Made by a program: the position numbers and the translations under genes
In this document: positions 27,131 through 36,283 of the stretch, in pieces
Numbering within the stretch: position 1 is the stretch's first letter
How the letters are laid out: the number at the start of each line of letters is the position of its first letter
The notes under the pieces: generated by a model
The model's input: only the letters and a program-made list of their open reading frames with translations
What the model was told of the DNA's origin: nothing
The model's database searches: none
Assembly: GCF_042649585.1 (NCBI RefSeq)
Contig: NZ_JBHRZM010000002.1
Coordinates: 248,001-312,000, forward strand
Source of the DNA: Helicobacter_F equorum
Lineage (GTDB): Bacteria; Campylobacterota; Campylobacteria; Campylobacterales; Helicobacteraceae
Length of the DNA stretch: 64,000 bases
Direction: 5' to 3'

Positions 27131-29320
27131 CTATAGCTTGTATGTTAGTTGCATATACGCACTTGCTCCAGCCACACGATAAAAGTCATAATAGCGATTA
27201 TTTGTAAGATTATATCCACTCAAAGAAAGATCCACGCCATTGCGCCATACATACCCTATTTTTGTATTAAGACTAAATTGACTTTCATAATATCCATATG
27301 TATTTGTAAGTGGCGTAGAATTTGTATCATTACTAAAAAATGCAGGAGCATAATACGCCCACATCACGCCATAAAAGCCACTCTTTGGAAGATATTTTAG
27401 AGTAATATTACTCATATGTCTAGGCACACCCGCAAGTTGTTTGCCCTCTGTGTATGGCATAGCACTATTTTGCAAGATTCTAGCATTGGTAAAAGTATAA
27501 TTTGCCCCTACATATACATATGAACTAAGTGCGATCTCTCCCTCTAACTCCACACCATGGATACGACCAAGTCCTGCATTGGTATATTGCCAAGGATTAT
27601 TTTGCACACCGCTACCTGCACGATAAATCATATCTTGTAATTCTGTGTGAAAATAATACACGCTTGTAGAAAACCTTTGTGTGCGATATTCTGTCCCAAT
27701 CTCAAAGCTTAACGCGCGCTCTTGCTTGAGATTAGGATTTATCGCCCATACATTGCTTGCGTGAGTAAATTGATACATATCGCGCAATGTAGGGACTCTA
27801 AAGCCTGTGCCAATACTAGAACTTATACGCCAAGTAGGTAAAATAGACCAAGAAATACCAAATTTTGGGCTTATAGATGAAAGTGTAGATTCTATCGTAT
27901 CGCGGTTTTGCTCTGATGCCTGATTGTTAAAAAAATATCCTCTATAATTATGCCAATAATCATAACGCACACCGATATCGGTAGAAAAATTTTCCCACCA
28001 TTGCGAATCTAATCGCACATAACCAGAACCCACAAATGCCCTTTGACCAAAGCCACGAAAGCTATCAAGACGTGTAGCAGAATCGCGCCAATTTGTCATA
28101 TTGCGTTGTCTTTGTGTGTAAGTATAATAACGAAATGCTAGGGCAGTGCTTAAAGAATGTATGTTTAAAAAACGAGTATTCCATACTATATCAAGATAAT
28201 TGCTACTTGAATCTATATCCTGCGTAGTGCCTGCACCACCAAAACGATCGCCACCATCGCGATTTGCATCTTGCCAAGTACTTAAGAGATTGAGGCTAGA
28301 GAGAGAAATTTTTAGCAATGAATCTGCCCCAAAAGTATGCGTATAGGTAAGATTTCCCAAAATATGCGTATAATCCCCTATGCCACCTAATCCAGAACCC
28401 ACAAAATAATCCTTGCCACCGACAAGATGTGTAGATCGCCCTGTAGCGTTGTCATACAAATAACTTGTAAAATGTCCAAAATCATAAGTATGGTTGGATA
28501 CACTCGCCATTGCCGAAAGCATACCAACATCACCTATATCATATTCTGCCTTAAGACGCACATCATAAGTTTGGTATGCGCGTTTGCCACCTGTGCCTAT
28601 GATGTGATTCCCCGCCTTGTCTATATAATAACCACTAAGTTGATTAAGGTTAGTGCTTGGTGCGATTGTAGGAAAACTAGTATAACCACCGCTTTGTGTA
28701 TAACCACCGCTAAGCTTTATTCTAAGCCCACCTTGCAAGAACACATCACCCACAGAGGCATAAAGCTTTATTAGATTTGTATCTGCACTATCACGCACCA
28801 ACTCATTGCCGTAGCCAACTAACAGATTAGATTCAAATTCCTTTGGCATTGCAGTGATAAAATTTACAACTCCCCCTATAGCGCCTGTGCCATAGAGACT
28901 AGAAAAACTGCCTCTAGCCACCTCTATGCGCTCGACATCATACAGCGAGATTTGATTTAAGATTCTGCTCTCACCTTCCAAATCGCTTAAAATAACGCCA
29001 TCAAGCATAACCAATGTGCCATTATTAATCCCGCGAATGACGATCTTTGGACGAGGATTAAACCCCACATCATTTTGAATTCTCACACCAGGAAATTTTT
29101 TGATCGTATCAGTAAGCTTGATATTAGGAGATTTACGCACTTCTGTGGTATCTATAACGCTTACATTTCCGTGTATATGCGACACATCAGTTTCTAAAAT
29201 AGAAGAGGTAATGATAGAATCTGATAGACGTTGTTTATCCTTGGCATACACAACCATACAACTCCCAAGACATAACAACACAAATTGCATTGTATAAACC
29301 TTAGTGAATCTCTTCATCAT
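27131..29320 (-). CDS. TonB-dependent outer-membrane receptor, probably for nickel
   Basis: 729 residues: signal peptide (MQFVLLCLGSCMVVYA), a TonB box-like SDSIITSS near the mature start, a plug domain (KKFPGVRIQNDVGFNPRPKI, VMLDGVILS, RIEVARGSFSSLYGTGAIGGVVN) and a 22-strand barrel to the end. I chose the ATG at 29320 because TAGGAGC precedes it and the signal peptide follows. It is divergent from the nik transporter across 73 bases, so nickel, perhaps as a chelate, is the likely cargo; this rests on context and on the known pairing in H. hepaticus. An iron or cobalamin substrate cannot be excluded. Confidence 0.8.
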   Translation of the reverse strand: MMKRFTKVYTMQFVLLCLGSCMVVYAKDKQRLSDSIITSSILETDVSHIHGNVSVIDTTEVRKSPNIKLTDTIKKFPGVRIQNDVGFNPRPKIVIRGINNGTLVMLDGVILSDLEGESRILNQISLYDVERIEVARGSFSSLYGTGAIGGVVNFITAMPKEFESNLLVGYGNELVRDSADTNLIKLYASVGDVFLQGGLRIKLSGGYTQSGGYTSFPTIAPSTNLNQLSGYYIDKAGNHIIGTGGKRAYQTYDVRLKAEYDIGDVGMLSAMASVSNHTYDFGHFTSYLYDNATGRSTHLVGGKDYFVGSGLGGIGDYTHILGNLTYTHTFGADSLLKISLSSLNLLSTWQDANRDGGDRFGGAGTTQDIDSSSNYLDIVWNTRFLNIHSLSTALAFRYYTYTQRQRNMTNWRDSATRLDSFRGFGQRAFVGSGYVRLDSQWWENFSTDIGVRYDYWHNYRGYFFNNQASEQNRDTIESTLSSISPKFGISWSILPTWRISSSIGTGFRVPTLRDMYQFTHASNVWAINPNLKQERALSFEIGTEYRTQRFSTSVYYFHTELQDMIYRAGSGVQNNPWQYTNAGLGRIHGVELEGEIALSSYVYVGANYTFTNARILQNSAMPYTEGKQLAGVPRHMSNITLKYLPKSGFYGVMWAYYAPAFFSNDTNSTPLTNTYGYYESQFSLNTKIGYVWRNGVDLSLSGYNLTNNRYYDFYRVAGASAYMQLTYKL

Positions 29321-29337
29321 TCTAAAGCTCCTAAAAA

Positions 29338-29362
29338 TATTGTGATTTTTTTGGTTATAATA
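29338..29362. promoter_or_regulatory. Candidate NikR operator in the divergent nickel-locus promoter
   Basis: TATTGTG-N11-TATAATA fits the H. pylori NikR consensus TATWATT-N11-AATWATA at 11 of 14 positions with exact spacing, and it covers the -10 box of the nik operon. Match judged by eye. Confidence 0.4.
29356..29361 (+). promoter_or_regulatory. -10 box of nikA; near-palindromic, may also serve the receptor gene
   Basis: GGTTATAATACC has TATAAT on the + strand 33 bases before the nikA ATG, and TATTAT on the - strand 36 bases before the receptor ATG. The two promoters would overlap, which gives simple joint repression. Confidence 0.5.
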
Positions 29363-29393
29363 CCTCATAACTTAAAATAGAAAAGTAGTTATT

Positions 29394-30980
29394 ATGAGAG
29401 TGTCCCATTATAAAATCTCATCAATATTATTGTTTTTGTGCTTTATGTGTAATAATCTTTTTGCACAAAACATATTACGAGTAGCCATTAGCCAAAATGT
29501 TGGCGCACTCAATCCTCAAGGATACAACACAAATGCAATGTTTGCACAAAATATGCTGTATGAAGGATTAGTGCGTTTGGATAAAAATGGTGTGCTTAGC
29601 CCTTCTTTGGCAATATCTTGGGAGATTAGCAACGATGACAAAGTCTATGTATTTACCTTGCGAGAGGGTGTGCAATTCTCCAATGGAGAAAGCTTTAATG
29701 CCGATGCGGTGGTGCTAAACTTTGAATCTATCCTCAAAAATAGAGTAAGACATTCATGGTGCGGACTTATCCATGCACTAGATTCTGTAAAAAAAATCGA
29801 TGATTTCCATATAAAACTGCATTTAAAATATCCCTATGCTCCCACCTTGTATGAACTCTCCCTCATACGACCATTTAGATTTTTGGCTCCTAGTGCATTT
29901 CCTCCAGATCTTGATCTCATAAAACACGACCCCAAACCTATCGGAACAGGTCCCTATATGCTTGTAGATTCACAACCTGGTATTAGCGATAGTTTCACAA
30001 AAAATGCATATTATTGGGATAAAGATCATTACAATGGAATCTATTTTGATACGATTGTTATGCGTGTTATTTTTGATCCCAACACAAAGCTTAGCGCCCT
30101 AAAAAGCGGACAAATCGATCTTATCTATGGATATGACATAATCCCTATTGAGATGTTTTTACAAATTCAGCACGATAAGAATCTAAAAACATATCTCTCA
30201 GAACCAATCTTTATCACTTCATTGGTGTTAAATTCTAACAAGCTTCCTGCATATATGCGAGAGGCTATAGCTACAGCCATCAACAAACAAGAATTAATCC
30301 GCGGTGTATATGGAGATATGCAACCTTGTAGCGATTGGCTTTTTATCACGCGTGATGAGCTTCCAAATTTTAAGTCTCAACCCCAACATACACAAACCAT
30401 ACAACATAAATTTAACCCTCAATCTTGTCAAACACCAGATACAGAGAAAGCCAAAACCTTGCTTACACAAGCAAATCCTACGCTCCAAACGCCCATAAAA
30501 ATAGAATTGCTTTATAGTGGCGATAGTCCAGCCCAAAAAATGCTCGCCCAAATTCTTGCTTATGAGCTCCAAAGCCTTGGTATTGAATTAAGCCTAAGTG
30601 CTAGTGAGCCGACGATATATCGCAACAGGCAATTAAATGGTAATTTTGAAATCTCTTTTAATGATACATGGGGTGCGCCCTATGAACCTTTAAGTATTTT
30701 GTATTCTATGCTTACACCAAGTCATATAGACTTTAGCGCACAATCTGGACTTGAAAATGTCGATACAATTCGGACACTAATCACAAAGCTTTTGGCTCAA
30801 AATCCTCATTCCAAAAATGCACAAGCTCTATTGCAGCAGATTCTTAGTCTATTGTCTCAAAGCTATATCTATATTCCACTAACAGCACAACGCAACAAAG
30901 CCATTGCAAACAAAGATATAAAAGGCATACAAATGGGTATTTTAAGCTATGAAATACCATTTTGGGAATTCTATAAATGA
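29394..30980 (+). CDS. nikA: Nickel ABC transporter, periplasmic binding protein
   Basis: 528 residues with a signal peptide cut near residue 25 (NLFA-Q). It aligns by eye with E. coli NikA along its length: NVGALNPQGYNTNAMFAQ, the RHSW motif (Arg97 and Trp100 of NikA), RPFRFLAP, KPIGTGPYML, DTWGAPYEP and TPSHIDFSAQ, which keeps the histidine equivalent to the nickel-site His416. It therefore probably binds nickel-histidine rather than peptides. First of four coupled genes; it overlaps the next by 4 bases. Confidence 0.85.
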   Translation: MRVSHYKISSILLFLCFMCNNLFAQNILRVAISQNVGALNPQGYNTNAMFAQNMLYEGLVRLDKNGVLSPSLAISWEISNDDKVYVFTLREGVQFSNGESFNADAVVLNFESILKNRVRHSWCGLIHALDSVKKIDDFHIKLHLKYPYAPTLYELSLIRPFRFLAPSAFPPDLDLIKHDPKPIGTGPYMLVDSQPGISDSFTKNAYYWDKDHYNGIYFDTIVMRVIFDPNTKLSALKSGQIDLIYGYDIIPIEMFLQIQHDKNLKTYLSEPIFITSLVLNSNKLPAYMREAIATAINKQELIRGVYGDMQPCSDWLFITRDELPNFKSQPQHTQTIQHKFNPQSCQTPDTEKAKTLLTQANPTLQTPIKIELLYSGDSPAQKMLAQILAYELQSLGIELSLSASEPTIYRNRQLNGNFEISFNDTWGAPYEPLSILYSMLTPSHIDFSAQSGLENVDTIRTLITKLLAQNPHSKNAQALLQQILSLLSQSYIYIPLTAQRNKAIANKDIKGIQMGILSYEIPFWEFYK

Positions 30981-31921
30981 GCGCATATATCATAAAAAGA
31001 CTTTTAAGCCTTATTCCTATCTTGCTTATTGCCTCATTTGCAATCTTTATATTTTTGCGTTTGGGTGGCACAGATCCAGTCACACAATTTTTGCTAAACT
31101 CTCATATCCCACAAACCCCACAACTTATTGCAGAACTCACAGAGGAATTTGGGCTACATAAGCCACTTTTGGAACAATACATAGTATGGTTAGGTGGCGT
31201 TTTTAAAGGAGATTTTGGCACCTCATATATGAATGGAAGAAATGTAGGAGCAGATTTTTTTTATTATCTACCAAACACACTATTACTCGTATTTTTTGGC
31301 TTTATGCTTACGCTTATACTATCAATTCCACTTGGAATCTTAAGTGCTATCTATGAAGGTAAATGGCTTGATAAGACATTGCAGATTCTTTGTCTTGTTG
31401 GTGTGAGTGTGCCAAATTTTTGGTTTGCACTCTTACTTATTGCATTTTTTTGTGTGTCATTGCAATGGTTACCAGCAATAAGTGATGGAAGTCTTGTATC
31501 CTTTATTTTGCCCACAATAAGCATTGCACTTATGTCAATTTGCATCAACGCACGCCTCATACGCGCAAATATGCTACAGGTGCGAACACAATACCATATC
31601 TTATATGCCACACTTCGCGATATTCCACGATACAAGATTATCACAAAACATATCCTCTATAATGCGCTTATACCCATTGTTACCGCATTTGGTATGCATA
31701 TTGGCGAACTTATTGGAGGCTGTTTGTTGGTTGAAAGTATCTTTGCTATACCAGGCATTGGGCTTTATAGTATCCAAGCCGTTACTAATCACGATTATCC
31801 TGTTATCCAATGCTTTGTGCTTGTGTTATGCGGGATTTTTACGCTTTGTAATATCCTTACAGATATTCTGTATGCCCTTCTTGATCCTAGAATCTCTAAA
31901 AACTTTAAAGGTGCGCAATGA
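30977..31921 (+). CDS. nikB: Nickel ABC transporter permease 1
   Basis: 314 residues, inner-membrane permease of the dipeptide/nickel type with about six membrane segments. The N-terminus (MSAYIIKRLLSLIPILL) and the EAA-type loop before the C-terminus (IGELIGGCLLVESIFAIPGIG) are typical. Overlaps nikA and the next gene by 4 bases each, as in a tightly coupled operon. Nickel is assigned from nikA. Confidence 0.85.
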   Translation: MSAYIIKRLLSLIPILLIASFAIFIFLRLGGTDPVTQFLLNSHIPQTPQLIAELTEEFGLHKPLLEQYIVWLGGVFKGDFGTSYMNGRNVGADFFYYLPNTLLLVFFGFMLTLILSIPLGILSAIYEGKWLDKTLQILCLVGVSVPNFWFALLLIAFFCVSLQWLPAISDGSLVSFILPTISIALMSICINARLIRANMLQVRTQYHILYATLRDIPRYKIITKHILYNALIPIVTAFGMHIGELIGGCLLVESIFAIPGIGLYSIQAVTNHDYPVIQCFVLVLCGIFTLCNILTDILYALLDPRISKNFKGAQ

Positions 31922-32769
31922 AATATGATACCTACACGCCTTATAGACATACATCTTTCTTTGCTCACACACATAATATAATCACCACTATGCTATTTGT
32001 TGTATTTGTCTTATTCGCTATATTTGCACCCTATATTACCCCCTATGATCCAAATGCTATTGATATCACGCAAAAATTTGCACCTATAAGCTTTGACCAT
32101 ATATTTGGTTGCGATCATTTAGGGCGTGATATTTTCTCTCGAATCTTGCATGGTATGCGTATTTCATTAGGTTCTAGCACAATAATCCTTACTTGTATCG
32201 TGATACTTGGTATTAGTATTGGTGGGTTATGTGGATTTGTAGGAGGCAAGATAGATTCTGTTATTATGCGAGTGTGCGATGTGTTGTTAAGTATGCCTAC
32301 CTTGGTGCTTGCACTCTTTTTTGTGGGGGTGCTTGGTGTGGGATTAGTCAATGTGATTCTTGCGATTATCCTCACACATTGGGCTTGGTATGCTAGGATC
32401 GTGCGATCCATTGTCTTAAGCCTCAAGAACAAAGAATACATCGTGCTTTCTAGCTGTTATGGTTGCAATCAATTCCAAAGTTTTAGGCGCCATATCTTAC
32501 GACCAGTCCTTAGTCAATGTATGATTTTAGCAAGTATGGATTTGGGGCATATGATGCTCCATATAGCCGCACTCTCTTTTATCGGACTTGGTGTGCAAGC
32601 ACCTATGGCAGAATGGGGTATTATGCTTAGTGAAAGCAAAGATTATTTATGGAGCTACCCTCAACTTATGCTTTATCCAGGAGGGGCGTTATTTATTAGT
32701 GTAGCGCTGTGTAATATCATTGGAGAGAAGTTGCGTGCGTACTATGATATGCCAATCTCTCATACATAG
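31918..32769 (+). CDS. nikC: Nickel ABC transporter permease 2
   Basis: 283 residues, second permease. After a short cytoplasmic tail there is the first segment (MLFVVFVLFAIFAPYITPYDP), then the FGCDHLGRDIFSRILHG block and GASIGGLCGF-like core of NikC/DppC. The EAA loop is near SFIGLGVQAPMAEWGIML. Starts 4 bases inside nikB. Confidence 0.85.
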   Translation: MKYDTYTPYRHTSFFAHTHNIITTMLFVVFVLFAIFAPYITPYDPNAIDITQKFAPISFDHIFGCDHLGRDIFSRILHGMRISLGSSTIILTCIVILGISIGGLCGFVGGKIDSVIMRVCDVLLSMPTLVLALFFVGVLGVGLVNVILAIILTHWAWYARIVRSIVLSLKNKEYIVLSSCYGCNQFQSFRRHILRPVLSQCMILASMDLGHMMLHIAALSFIGLGVQAPMAEWGIMLSESKDYLWSYPQLMLYPGGALFISVALCNIIGEKLRAYYDMPISHT

Positions 32770-32795
32770 ACTTATAACAATGATGAGTAATATTC

Positions 32796-34220
32796 ATGCA
32801 GTATGATAGTAATAATCTTACAAAAACTTGCAATGCAATTCATATTAAAAACCTTAGCGTGTGTGCTAATGATACGCTACTACTAGATTCTATAGATCTT
32901 AGTATCACGCGTGGTGCTATCACCGCATTGCTTGGTGCAAGTGGTAGTGGTAAATCCCTGTGTATGCGTGCTATTAGCAACTCACTATCATCTGATCTCA
33001 CACAATTATGTGGCACCATATCAATTGATAACTCCCCCATGCACAATGCCTCTACATATGTTTCTCATATCCTCCAAAATCCTCAAAGCTATTTTAATCC
33101 GCTCTTTAGCATACGATCTCACTGCCAAGAGACACTAAAAGCTATGCACAAGCCTTATGATACACATCATATACATCACGTGTTTAAGGAAAGTGGTTTT
33201 AGAGATACAGATATAGAATCTGTGCTTAATGCGTATCCTTTTATGCTTAGTGGAGGAATGCTTCAACGCGCAATGATTGCCATCGCACTTTTGCGTGAAA
33301 CTCCCTTTTTACTTGCTGATGAACCAACAAGTAACCTAGATACACATACTCAAGAAGAGATTCTTTTTACACTTGTAAAACTACGAGATACAAAGCATAT
33401 TGGAATATTGCTTGTTACACATGATATGAGTATAGTAGTGCGTCTTGCGGATAGATTCTATACAATCCAAAAAGGAAAAGTATATACTAGTAAGCGTGAG
33501 GATATTATCTTGCCTCCCAAAGTATCCAAACCCTCTGCCTACACGCCTACAAAACCGCCAATATTACAGGTAAAAGAGGTTTATTATACATACAAAGAAT
33601 ACTTGTTTTTGCGATGTGTGCATACCCAAGTGCTTCATAATGTTCATTGTATGTTGCACGAAGGCATACATACCGCTATCGTGGGTCCTAGTGGTTGTGG
33701 TAAAAGCACATTTGCAAAATTACTAAGCAAAATCCTCATACCTCAAAGTGGGGAAATTATATTAGATTCTAAACCTCTGCATACATTTGGGCGAGAGTTA
33801 TACACACAAGTGCAAATTTTATTTCAAGATTCTCTAGCGTCCCTAAACCCTACACTATGTATTTTTGAGAATCTTATCGAGCCACTGATATATCTTTGTA
33901 ATATACGAGAAAAATCTACGCAACTAGCGCATATCACCCCACTTCTCACACAACTTGCACTTTCTGATAAAATCCTTTGGGCATATCCAAATATGTTATC
34001 TGGCGGAGAATTACAACGCGTATGTCTTTTGCGTGCCCTACTCCTAAAGCCAAGGATTCTTATCCTTGATGAGAGTTTGTCGGGACTTGATTATGCACTA
34101 CAACTTGAAGTTATAGAATTCCTTCATACTCTCCAAGAAACGACTATTATTTGTATCACACACGATCTTTACCTAGCCTATAGACTTTGTAAGCAAATTA
34201 TATTTTTCTCTGTTCCCTAA
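32796..34220 (+). CDS. nikDE: Fused NikD-NikE ATPase of the nickel transporter
   Basis: 474 residues carrying two complete ABC ATPase domains in one chain. The first has Walker A GASGSGKS (near residue 48), signature LSGGMLQRA and Walker B LLADEPTSNLD. The second has Walker A GPSGCGKS (near 298), signature LSGGELQRV and Walker B ILILDESLSGLD. E. coli has separate NikD and NikE totalling about 520 residues, so this is a compact fusion with almost no linker. Starts 26 bases after nikC with no strong binding site seen. Ends 15 bases before the convergent gene. Confidence 0.85.
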   Translation: MQYDSNNLTKTCNAIHIKNLSVCANDTLLLDSIDLSITRGAITALLGASGSGKSLCMRAISNSLSSDLTQLCGTISIDNSPMHNASTYVSHILQNPQSYFNPLFSIRSHCQETLKAMHKPYDTHHIHHVFKESGFRDTDIESVLNAYPFMLSGGMLQRAMIAIALLRETPFLLADEPTSNLDTHTQEEILFTLVKLRDTKHIGILLVTHDMSIVVRLADRFYTIQKGKVYTSKREDIILPPKVSKPSAYTPTKPPILQVKEVYYTYKEYLFLRCVHTQVLHNVHCMLHEGIHTAIVGPSGCGKSTFAKLLSKILIPQSGEIILDSKPLHTFGRELYTQVQILFQDSLASLNPTLCIFENLIEPLIYLCNIREKSTQLAHITPLLTQLALSDKILWAYPNMLSGGELQRVCLLRALLLKPRILILDESLSGLDYALQLEVIEFLHTLQETTIICITHDLYLAYRLCKQIIFFSVP

Positions 34221-34235
34221 TATTTGCACAAGATC

Positions 34236-36233
34236 CTATTCATAGATTTCTTGTCCAATAGCTACATAACGCACAAAATAATGTTCTACAAGTTTAGCAC
34301 TTTGTTGGCATAGCACTTGCACACCTTGGGATTGTTGGTTGATACAAAATCGCTCTAACCATAGCTTGGCATCTTTTTTATCACGATAGTGGGTGGCAAG
34401 ATCTATGTAAGTGCGTAGATACCAAAGCGCCAATTCCACATAATGTGCGTGGTGTATGGTAAGTTTGCTAAAATTTTTGGTTTCATCAAAACTAAGCACT
34501 CCACTCTCAAACATACCACGCAAATGGATAATTCCCTCACAATAATACGGGCGCACCTCAAGGCTTTCTCTCCACGCCATAAGTCCCACTGCTCGTTTAA
34601 TACAATCATCAAATACCGCTTCCCATATCTGCTGATGTATAGGACTGCTTTGTTGTATCGCTATTACACACTGCTGTATGTCAAGGCAATGCATATCATC
34701 TAAATAATCTTGTAAAATCTTTGCAATAGGGCTAGAACCGAGCAAATATGCGACAATCCCTCCGGTTGTGGCTTTAAACTCTTCGATGTTTTTAAATTCA
34801 CCACTTGCATTCATCACCTCTTCGCTACTTTCATCAATCCACAAAATATGCCCAAATTCGTGTCCATTGGTGCTGATATCATAAACGCTATGCCACAAAT
34901 GCTCGTTGTCAATTAAAATCTCACGCCCACGCGCAATAAACGCTTTAGGAAAAAATTCATAGCTTAGACGCATTTGAGGCTTAGCACGCGCTTGTGCAAT
35001 GATACGAAGAGGGAAGGCAAAAATTTTTTTACCCTCTTTTTTACTCACAACTTCATCATTTGGCACCACTTGTGCGCTAAAAAGCCCATTATTTTCTGCA
35101 CCAAAGAAAAAAAGTGGGATAGATTCATATATCCTGCTTTGCTTAAGACTATGCTCGACAAACTCCCTACTACGTGCGTTATACCCTAACTTTTTGGCAA
35201 GCATATCAAAAGCATTTTGTATGTTGTGGGCGACATTGAGTGCATACACACCCTTATTATCGTTTGGCGTGCAAATACGCAAATCCCATTCTGGCGCCAC
35301 TGCATGTCGATAAATATCTTCATAATACTCTAATGGATGCCCTATCTGCACAGGCGTATCAATACCCATCCACGCATAATCCACCGCACGCCAAGATTCT
35401 ATAAGCTGCGTGCTATCATCACAACTCCACGCATTTTTTAGCGCATCAAGATATGTAATATATGCCTGTTTGCGATCAAAAATAGAATCTTGCAAAGACT
35501 GAAGGTTTTTGATACTCTGCTCTAATGCCTCTATAATCGCTCCTACTTCCTTAGGAAATGCCTTGATATAAGGCACACATACAAATTCACTCTCCTTTGT
35601 AAGTGTTGTATTAGGCATACATGGCAAGGAATATGTGCGTTGAACATTTTTATCTTCACTATCACGCTCCATTGTGGGCTCCAATCTCTCTAAAGCCTCT
35701 TGAAATGAAAATATCTCACTAAGACGCTCATTAATCCCATAAATAAGCTCTCTATCCCATAAGGTAAAAAATGTATTCATACATTGCCCAACTCTATACA
35801 CACTCGCAAAAATCTCACGATAAAATGGGCTAAGAAGCTGTTTAGATTCTATGTTTTGTAGCACTTTGGTATGAGCCTTAGTATAATATGTACTTACAAA
35901 ATCAAGCATGATCGTTCGTGCATACAAAATCTCATCACGCGATTTACCCAGAGATTTTAAAACTTCCAATACAGAATCTTCTCGTAAATTCACAATCCGC
36001 TCTATAAGTGCCACAAAATGCTCTCTTGTAGATTCTATTCCTAATTGCGCACATAAATCGCATAGTATCTTTTGCATAGCTTTAAGCTGCTGTGAATCTG
36101 ATGATCTTTGCCTAGAATCTATGCATTGCACCACTTCATAGAATCTATAGTGCTCTTTCATACTCTCTGCATAGATTCTATACACTTCGCCCAAATCTGC
36201 TAAGAATTGCTCTGTGTGTTCATTTTTTCTCAT
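34236..36233 (-). CDS. CiaB-like protein with a zinc-metallopeptidase motif
   Basis: 665 residues, no signal peptide or membrane segment. Near residue 455 it has NGHEFGHILWID, an HEXXH zinc motif, followed about 20 residues later by an acidic stretch (EFKNIEEFKATTGG) that could supply the third ligand. The region AWMGIDTPVQIGHPLEYYEDIYRHAV is as I remember from the Campylobacter invasion antigen CiaB family, which epsilonproteobacteria often carry. CiaB is a secreted factor there; no secretion signal is seen here. The family call is tentative, the metallopeptidase motif is solid. It lies between nik and pnp. Confidence 0.55.
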   Translation of the reverse strand: MRKNEHTEQFLADLGEVYRIYAESMKEHYRFYEVVQCIDSRQRSSDSQQLKAMQKILCDLCAQLGIESTREHFVALIERIVNLREDSVLEVLKSLGKSRDEILYARTIMLDFVSTYYTKAHTKVLQNIESKQLLSPFYREIFASVYRVGQCMNTFFTLWDRELIYGINERLSEIFSFQEALERLEPTMERDSEDKNVQRTYSLPCMPNTTLTKESEFVCVPYIKAFPKEVGAIIEALEQSIKNLQSLQDSIFDRKQAYITYLDALKNAWSCDDSTQLIESWRAVDYAWMGIDTPVQIGHPLEYYEDIYRHAVAPEWDLRICTPNDNKGVYALNVAHNIQNAFDMLAKKLGYNARSREFVEHSLKQSRIYESIPLFFFGAENNGLFSAQVVPNDEVVSKKEGKKIFAFPLRIIAQARAKPQMRLSYEFFPKAFIARGREILIDNEHLWHSVYDISTNGHEFGHILWIDESSEEVMNASGEFKNIEEFKATTGGIVAYLLGSSPIAKILQDYLDDMHCLDIQQCVIAIQQSSPIHQQIWEAVFDDCIKRAVGLMAWRESLEVRPYYCEGIIHLRGMFESGVLSFDETKNFSKLTIHHAHYVELALWYLRTYIDLATHYRDKKDAKLWLERFCINQQSQGVQVLCQQSAKLVEHYFVRYVAIGQEIYE

Positions 36234-36283
36234 ATATACACTCTCTTAATGTTTATAGACTTATATGTCCCCTTTTATATATT

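Noticed and set aside
29394..34220. A dipeptide rather than nickel transporter
   Set aside because: NikA keeps the RHSW, TWGAPY and PSH positions of E. coli NikA, and the locus pairs with a TonB receptor and a NikR-like box; a peptide role is less likely but not excluded.
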